Source: an uncultured Alphaproteobacteria bacterium
GTDB lineage: Bacteria; Pseudomonadota; Alphaproteobacteria; Methylaequorales; Methylaequoraceae
Direction of reading: 5' to 3'
DNA length: 50,458 nt
NCBI GenBank assembly: GCA_902526865.1
Contig: CABZMK010000009.1
Coordinates: 1-50,458 of the forward strand
The notes below the pieces were generated by a model that worked only from the letters and a program-made list of their open reading frames with translations, had not been told where the DNA came from and searched no databases. The translations under genes and the position numbers were made by a program. Below are positions 45,583-50,458 of this stretch, piece after piece; position 1 is the first letter of the stretch, and each line of letters opens with the position of its first letter.

Positions 45583-46368
45583 TACTACATCGCAACTTAA
45601 AAGTAGTCCATTTTTATCGCTAAATTTTTTTTTATATTCGTCGTTAAGAGTATTGAGATAATTATTTGTCATCAAACTTTTCTTTCTGTTACTAAGGATT
45701 TTATTTTCCCCTATACCTTTCAAGTCCTCGAAAATTTTTCTAACATTTTTATAGTATATTTTATAACTAATTGTTTCAGATACTAATTCCTTAAAGCCTA
45801 CTTGTCCTAATAAATCAGAAATGTCAACCATTTTTAGATTGATAGGTAATCGCATAAAAGCTCCATCAAACAATTTTTCATCTGTCGAGAAAAGTGAATC
45901 TCTTAATTCAAACATTGTTTTTTCTCCAAAAAAATTACAAATAAATAAACCATCAGCTTTCAATAGTTGAAAGATTTTATTTAAATGTTTTTTCTTATCA
46001 ATAATACTGTTAATACATAAATTACTAATAACAAGATCAAATTTTTCATTTTTTAGAGGTAAATTTTCAAAATGACACTCGACTTTTAAAATTTTGTTTG
46101 ATTGAATTTTTTTTTTGTTTAGCAGGTTTCTATAGGGAGATAAGAAGATGAGTTTTGAAAAACTGACTTTGATGGTGTTTTCAAGAGATTCGCCAGCATC
46201 TGATGAAAGTAGTAAAATTTTATCGTAATTACTACCTAGTTCTTTTAGTTTTTCTCCTAATAACTCTGATATTTTATTAAACAAAAAATTGTGTTCATAC
46301 CAGTTTTTACTTGATTTGTTTTTAGAATTAATTAAAGAATTTATATCTATTAAATTTGTTTGGGTCAT
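45550..46368 (-). CDS. SAM-dependent methyltransferase, NDUFAF5/BioC-like
   Basis: A 272-residue class I methyltransferase. Its Rossmann core is degenerate at motif I (KILLLSSDAGESLE) but has FDLVISNLCINSI near residue 106 and FQLLKADGLFICNFFGEKTMFELRDSL, which follows the pattern of alphaproteobacterial relatives of the complex I assembly factor NDUFAF5. The FMRLPINLKMVDISDLLGQVGF block also fits. The weak glycine-rich SAM motif makes activity uncertain. In alphaproteobacteria it commonly sits beside grxC. Its start is only 12 bases from the divergent grxC start. Confidence 0.78.
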   Translation of the reverse strand: MTQTNLIDINSLINSKNKSSKNWYEHNFLFNKISELLGEKLKELGSNYDKILLLSSDAGESLENTIKVSFSKLIFLSPYRNLLNKKKIQSNKILKVECHFENLPLKNEKFDLVISNLCINSIIDKKKHLNKIFQLLKADGLFICNFFGEKTMFELRDSLFSTDEKLFDGAFMRLPINLKMVDISDLLGQVGFKELVSETISYKIYYKNVRKIFEDLKGIGENKILSNRKKSLMTNNYLNTLNDEYKKKFSDKNGLLLSCDVVSVSSWKNKII

Positions 46369-46380
46369 AAAAAATTACTA

Positions 46381-46638
46381 ATGAAGAAAATTTTAATTTA
46401 TTCCTCTAATATTTGTCCATACTGTATAGCAGCCAAGCGTTTACTTGAAAACCTTAATCTCAAATTCAGAGAGAAAGTTATTGATAATGAACCATCCTTG
46501 AGAAATGAAATGTATCACATTTCAAATGGAAGGAATACTGTTCCTCAAATTTTTATTGGAGATAAACATGTCGGTGGCTATGACGATTTAAAATCGATGC
46601 ATGAAAATGGTGAACTTATGAGATTAATTGATGAGTAA
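46381..46638 (+). CDS. grxC: Glutaredoxin 3 (GrxC)
   Basis: An 85-residue dithiol glutaredoxin with active site CPYC at residues 12-15 (SSNICPYCIAAKRLLE). It also has the glutathione-binding TVPQIFIGDKHVGGYDDL segment. I chose ATG 46381; the frame opens at 46360, but the extra seven residues are not family-like. Its stop overlaps the amidase start by eight bases (ATGAGTAA), so the two are translationally coupled. Confidence 0.94.
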   Translation: MKKILIYSSNICPYCIAAKRLLENLNLKFREKVIDNEPSLRNEMYHISNGRNTVPQIFIGDKHVGGYDDLKSMHENGELMRLIDE

Positions 46639-47431
46639 ATTTAGTGTTGCTTGTTTTCAAACAACTAGTGGTGATATTCCAGAAGAAAATATTATAATGC
46701 TGGAAAAAATTTTTTCTAAAGTCAAGAGAAAACATTTTGATCTTATTTGCTTACCAGAATGTGTTTCTATTTTTTCTGATTCAAAAACTAAAATTAATGA
46801 TTATTTTGATAACTGGCATCAAATTTTTCTTAACTTCCTTATAAACAAAGCTAAAGAATTTGAAACGAATATTTTGATAGGTTCTTTTCCACACAAAAAT
46901 AAAAATAAAAGATTTCTTAATAGATCACTGATAATTTGTAATAAAGGTAAAGTTTTGAGTCATTATGATAAAATAAATCTTTTTGATGTCATATTAGGAG
47001 CAAATGAGAAATATTTTGAGTCTAAAAATTATGACTCAGGTAAAAAATTGGAGGTTGTTGAGTTGCCATGGGGGAATCTTGGAATGAGCATTTGCTATGA
47101 CTTAAGGTTCCCAAACTTATACAGGAGATTAGCCAAAAAAGGTGCTGACTTTTTTTCAATTCCAGCAGCTTTTACTTATACAACTGGAAAAAGTCACTGG
47201 CACACCTTAATAAGAGCTAGAGCCATTGAAAATGGTTGTTTTGTTTTTGCTCCAGCGCAATGTGGAATTCATAAGAATGGGAGAAAAACATTTGGTCATT
47301 CACTTATTGTAGATCCTTGGGGTAAAGTTATTGCAGATGCGCAAAATCAAATCGGTGTAATTGAGGCTCAGATCGACACTGAATTAGTAAAAAATGTAAG
47401 AAAAAAAATTCCTTCTATGACTTCTTTTTAA
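46631..47431 (+). CDS. Carbon-nitrogen hydrolase, Nit1/Nit2-type amidase
   Basis: A 266-residue nitrilase-superfamily amidase with the full catalytic triad: E43 (CLPECVS), K114 (HYDKINLFD) and C155 (GMSICYDLRFPNLYR). The last block places it with Nit1/Nit2-like proteins; Nit1 homologues repair deaminated glutathione, and the coupling to glutaredoxin fits glutathione metabolism. That substrate is inferred, not shown. ATG 46631 is used; an adjacent TTG would add one residue. Confidence 0.9.
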   Translation: MSKFSVACFQTTSGDIPEENIIMLEKIFSKVKRKHFDLICLPECVSIFSDSKTKINDYFDNWHQIFLNFLINKAKEFETNILIGSFPHKNKNKRFLNRSLIICNKGKVLSHYDKINLFDVILGANEKYFESKNYDSGKKLEVVELPWGNLGMSICYDLRFPNLYRRLAKKGADFFSIPAAFTYTTGKSHWHTLIRARAIENGCFVFAPAQCGIHKNGRKTFGHSLIVDPWGKVIADAQNQIGVIEAQIDTELVKNVRKKIPSMTSF

Positions 47432-47480
47432 TAAATAATTAGAATACTAAAAAACGATTTATATTTTTGGTTTATTATTT

Positions 47481-48191
47481 TTAAGATTTGGTTGCGAAAA
47501 ACATATAGTTTATAAAAGTTCTTTCTGAAAAACTCCATGTATTTTTAAAAGGATTATAGTTTACACCTTGAATTTGAAAATCATTAAAACCATTTTCTAG
47601 AAATTTTTTTTTAACAAAATTCGGTTTCAAAAATTTTTTCCATTCATGTGTTCCTTTTGGAACAATCCGTAAAACATTTTCCGCAAAAAGGATTGCTAAT
47701 AAATACGATGTTAAAGTTTTATTTATTGTTGAACCAAAAAAAACTCCATTTTTTTTTAAAATACCATTTGAAATAGATATGATTTGGTTAATATTTTCCA
47801 CATGCTCGAGAACCTCCATACAGGTGATCATATCAAAACTACATTTATCTATCTTAGAAAGCTCATCGTGAATGTAGTTTATTTTAAGATTTTTAATTCT
47901 TGCATGTTCTTTTGCTACCTTGATAGCTTTTTCGTTATTATCAATTCCAGTTACTTCCGCACCTAATCGTGATAACGGTTCACATAAAATTCCACCTCCA
48001 CATCCAACATCTAATATACTTAAACCATTTAATGATTGATTAAGATTATTTTTTTTTAAATATTCTAATCGAATTAAATTAAAAGAATGTAATGCCTTAA
48101 AGGATCCATTTTCATCCCACCATTCACCTGATAACTTATCAAAGAGTCTTGAAGTTTCATTTGGCGTGCTTTTAAAATTTTTACTTTTCAT
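47481..48191 (-). CDS. ubiG: Ubiquinone biosynthesis O-methyltransferase UbiG
   Basis: UbiG catalyses two O-methylations in ubiquinone synthesis. The 236-residue protein starts MKSKNFKSTPNET and has the family block DKLSGEWWDENGSFKALHS near residue 18. The SAM motif LDVGCGGGILCEPL is near residue 60, and ITCMEVLEHVENI and VFFGSTINKT follow, with KGTHEWKKFLKP near residue 170. The frame is open back to 48554, but that part runs antisense into lysC and is not coding. Start ATG 48191 lies 55 bases from divergent lysC. Confidence 0.95.
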   Translation of the reverse strand: MKSKNFKSTPNETSRLFDKLSGEWWDENGSFKALHSFNLIRLEYLKKNNLNQSLNGLSILDVGCGGGILCEPLSRLGAEVTGIDNNEKAIKVAKEHARIKNLKINYIHDELSKIDKCSFDMITCMEVLEHVENINQIISISNGILKKNGVFFGSTINKTLTSYLLAILFAENVLRIVPKGTHEWKKFLKPNFVKKKFLENGFNDFQIQGVNYNPFKNTWSFSERTFINYMFFATKS

Positions 48192-48246
48192 TTTATAATA
48201 TTTACATATGGTAGTATTAAAATTCTTAAATACAAAATAATTCTTT

Positions 48247-49461
48247 ATGTTGATAAATGTTTTGAAATTCGGTGGCACCTCAGTGGCTAATTTGAAAAGA
48301 ATAGAAAATGTTGTAAAAATTGTTGAAAAGAGAATTAAAGACAACTCCTCAAAAATCATTTTAGTTGTCTCTGCTATGAGTGGTGTAACAAACGAACTTA
48401 TAAAGGAGTTTAAAAAAATAAGAAATGAAATATCTGACCCTGAATATGACGTGATTGTTTCAACTGGGGAACAATCCTCATCTGCTCTAATAAGCTCGTT
48501 ATTGAACAAAAAAAAAATTGAATCAAGGTCATTACTTGGATGGCAGATACCCATATTGACCGACGGTAATCACAGTAAGGCAAGAATAATTAAGATAAAT
48601 TCGAATGTTTTAAAAGATCATTTAGAAAAATATAGAGTTTTGGTTATTGCGGGATTCCAGGGAATTTCGAAGGAAAATAGAATTACAACTCTTGGGAGAG
48701 GGGGATCCGATACAACAGCGGTAGCAATCTCTTACGCACTAGGGCTAAAAACATGTGAGATCTATACAGATGTAGAGGGTATTTTTACATCTGATCCGAA
48801 AATTGTTGATGATGCAAACAAAATTGATTTCATTACATATGATGAAATATTGGAACTTGCTTCCCTAGGCTCAAAAGTATTACATCCAAGATCAGTTGAA
48901 TTAGCCATGAAATATGGTATTAGAATTCATGTTAGAAGTTCTTTTGATAAAAAGTTAGGGACAATGGTTGTTAGAGAAGAAAATAAAATTGAAAAAGAAG
49001 TTGTTACAGGGATTACTTCGTCAGAGAATGAAGCAAAAATTACATTGAAAGGCATCCCAGATAAACCTGGTATAGCAGCAAAAATTTTTAGCACATTAGC
49101 AAGTAATAATATAAACGTTGACATGATTGTTCAAAATATAACTGATGACGGAAGGTTCGCTAGTTTAACTTTTACAGTCCCAGTTGAGGATGAAAGAAAA
49201 TCATTAAAAGAATTAAGATCATCTGATATTAAGTTTAAGAGGATTCATTCAAATAGTTCCATTTGTAAAATCTCAATTGTTGGTGTTGGAATGAAAAGTA
49301 ATGTTGGTGTAGCTAAAAAGATGTTTGAAACCTTGGCAAAAAAAAATATTAATATTCAGGTGATTTCGACTTCAGAGATAAAAATAAGTGTTTTAATTGA
49401 CTTGCCCAAAAAAAAAATAGCTCTTAAAGCACTTCATACGGCCTATGGACTTGGTAAATAA
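48247..49461 (+). CDS. lysC: Aspartate kinase
   Basis: The first enzyme of the lysine, threonine and methionine branch. The 404-residue protein has the kinase signature VLKFGGTSVANLKR at residue 5, STGEQSSSALIS near residue 77, and GRGGSDTTAVAISYAL near residue 149. YTDVEGIFTSDPKIV follows. Two C-terminal ACT domains (about 265-335 and 343-404) provide allosteric control, with GIPDKPGIAAKIFSTLA in the first. It is divergent from ubiG, a common alphaproteobacterial arrangement, and is followed by a nitronate monooxygenase gene. Confidence 0.96.
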   Translation: MLINVLKFGGTSVANLKRIENVVKIVEKRIKDNSSKIILVVSAMSGVTNELIKEFKKIRNEISDPEYDVIVSTGEQSSSALISSLLNKKKIESRSLLGWQIPILTDGNHSKARIIKINSNVLKDHLEKYRVLVIAGFQGISKENRITTLGRGGSDTTAVAISYALGLKTCEIYTDVEGIFTSDPKIVDDANKIDFITYDEILELASLGSKVLHPRSVELAMKYGIRIHVRSSFDKKLGTMVVREENKIEKEVVTGITSSENEAKITLKGIPDKPGIAAKIFSTLASNNINVDMIVQNITDDGRFASLTFTVPVEDERKSLKELRSSDIKFKRIHSNSSICKISIVGVGMKSNVGVAKKMFETLAKKNINIQVISTSEIKISVLIDLPKKKIALKALHTAYGLGK

Positions 49462-49467
49462 ATAATT

Positions 49468-50458
49468 ATGAATAAAAAGTTAAAACGATTATTTTTTAAA
49501 GGCTCCAACTTTTTAGGCGCTGAATTCCCCATTATGGGTGGAGCTATGACATGGATATCAGAGAGCAATTTAGTCTCAGCTACAAGTAATGCAGGCGGAT
49601 TTGGAGTAATTGCTGCAGGTTCAATGGATAAGGATCAACTAGAAAAAGAAATTATTGCAACCAAATCCAAAACGAGAAAACCATTTGGTGTAAATCTAAT
49701 TTTATTACACCCAGACATTGAGGGTTTAATTGAGGTGTGCATCGAAAAAAAAGTCGGTTTAGTTGTTTTTGCAGGTGGCTTCCCTAAACTAAGACAAATT
49801 CAAAAGTTGAAAAAAAAAAAAATAAAAACAATGTGTTTTGCGACCACAGTCTCAATTGCTCAAAAAATGATTAATTATGGAGTTGACGCATTGATTTTGG
49901 AAGGAAATGAAGCTGGAGGGCATATTGGACCAGTTTCAATTAATGTTTTAGTCCAAGAAATTCTTCCTAAAATCATGGAAGTTCCAGTTTTTGTAGCAGG
50001 TGGAATCGGAAGAGGGGAAATTTTTTTAAAATACCTTGAGTTAGGAGCTGCAGGATGTCAGATAGGTACGAGATTGGTCTGCAGTAATGAATCAATTGCT
50101 CATAACAATTTTAAAGAAATATTTTTAAAATCTGAAGCAAGAAATTGCCAAATATCTGTTAGACTGGATAAAAGATTTCCAGTGATACCAGTCAGAGCAA
50201 TAGAAAATAAGGCTTCAGAAAAATTTCTTCAAGAACAAAAAAGAGTAATAAAACTGTTAGATAAAAGTAAAATTTCACTGAAGGAAGCTCAATTGCAAAT
50301 AGAACATTTCTGGGCGGGTTCTCTAAGAAAAGCTGTAATAGAAGGAGACATTGACAATGGTTCGCTTATGGCAGGCCAGAGTGTAAGCTTGGTTAAAAAA
50401 ATACAGCCTGTCAACGAGATTATTTGTGAAATTGTGAAACAAGCTGAAAACCAAATAA
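49468..50458 (+). CDS. Nitronate monooxygenase family protein (3' end outside window)
   Basis: The frame from ATG 49468 gives 330 codons and is still open at the window edge, so the stop lies just beyond. It is an FMN TIM-barrel of the NMO/2-nitropropane dioxygenase family: GAEFPIMGGAMTWIS near residue 17, SNAGGFGVIAAGSM near residue 40, and FGVNLILLHP. The EGNEAGGHIGPVS block near residue 150 carries the likely catalytic histidine, and VFVAGGIGRGE binds FMN phosphate. A 13-adenine run at 49810-49822 lies in a lysine stretch. The physiological substrate is unknown; enoyl-reductase FabK-like activity is an alternative. Confidence 0.88.
   Translation, partial: MNKKLKRLFFKGSNFLGAEFPIMGGAMTWISESNLVSATSNAGGFGVIAAGSMDKDQLEKEIIATKSKTRKPFGVNLILLHPDIEGLIEVCIEKKVGLVVFAGGFPKLRQIQKLKKKKIKTMCFATTVSIAQKMINYGVDALILEGNEAGGHIGPVSINVLVQEILPKIMEVPVFVAGGIGRGEIFLKYLELGAAGCQIGTRLVCSNESIAHNNFKEIFLKSEARNCQISVRLDKRFPVIPVRAIENKASEKFLQEQKRVIKLLDKSKISLKEAQLQIEHFWAGSLRKAVIEGDIDNGSLMAGQSVSLVKKIQPVNEIICEIVKQAENQI

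Noticed and set aside
48192-48554. Upstream extension of the ubiG frame by 121 residues
   Set aside because: The extension is antisense to the conserved N-terminus of lysC, and UbiG has its normal length from 48191.
50440-50458. Window-terminal TAA as the stop of the nitronate monooxygenase gene
   Set aside because: The TAA is out of frame with the ATG at 49468; the frame reads CAA ATA A at the edge, so the gene simply continues past the window.

Overview
The window is a gene-dense, strongly AT-rich stretch of bacterial chromosome with very short intergenic gaps. Several gene sets point to an alphaproteobacterium: class I lysyl-tRNA synthetase, COX15-type heme A synthase, DUF2849-CysI-DUF934, CobS/CobT with a J-domain protein and BolA, a TIGR01459 HAD protein, and an Mcl-type malyl-CoA lyase. 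Low G+C and compact operons suggest a streamlined, probably marine lineage. The hopanoid and sulfate-assimilation genes argue against typical SAR11. A lineage such as AEGEAN-169/HIMB59 is a guess that I cannot verify. I saw no tRNA, rRNA, CRISPR array, insertion sequence or prophage.

Region 1 (1-12.1 kb) is a hopanoid supercluster in two convergent units. The plus-strand unit is hpnA-ispH-hpnH, and the minus-strand unit is hpnB-hpnC-dxs-hpnD-hpnE-shc-hpnG. Together they cover the first (Dxs) and last (IspH) steps of the MEP pathway, farnesyl-PP to squalene (HpnD, HpnC, HpnE), squalene to hopene (Shc), and hopene to adenosylhopane and beyond (HpnH, HpnG). HpnA and HpnB are associated genes. 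Region 2 (12.3-14.2 kb) holds a TorF-type porin facing heme A synthase, with a shared terminator.

Region 3 (14.3-22.1 kb) is sulfate assimilation: cysH-cysD-cysNC on the plus strand, and DUF2849-cysI-DUF934 on the minus strand. Between them lies groES-groEL behind a perfect CIRCE operator. Region 4 (22.3-29.7 kb) is a tightly packed plus-strand run: lysK, DUF952, pyrD, a HAD hydrolase, methylmalonyl-CoA mutase, MeaB and rpmB. MeaB carries an unusual N-terminal helix-turn-helix domain. Region 5 (29.7-36.6 kb) is mainly minus strand: cobT, cobS, a J-domain protein, a CBS protein, a CorC/HlyC protein, aroB and aroK, with bolA divergent.

Region 6 (36.7-50.5 kb) has an unknown secreted protein, xerD, malyl-CoA lyase and accA, then secA on the opposite strand. 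It continues with argJ, mutT, an NDUFAF5-like methyltransferase, a glutaredoxin, a Nit-type amidase, ubiG, lysC and a nitronate monooxygenase cut by the window end.

Most content is core metabolism. The most unusual items are the HTH-MeaB fusion with a 17-bp palindrome just before its start codon, a palindrome over the likely promoter of the hopanoid operon, a probable ATT start for hpnC, a terminator hairpin that also encodes the heme A synthase C-terminus, and a possible leaderless cysH promoter.
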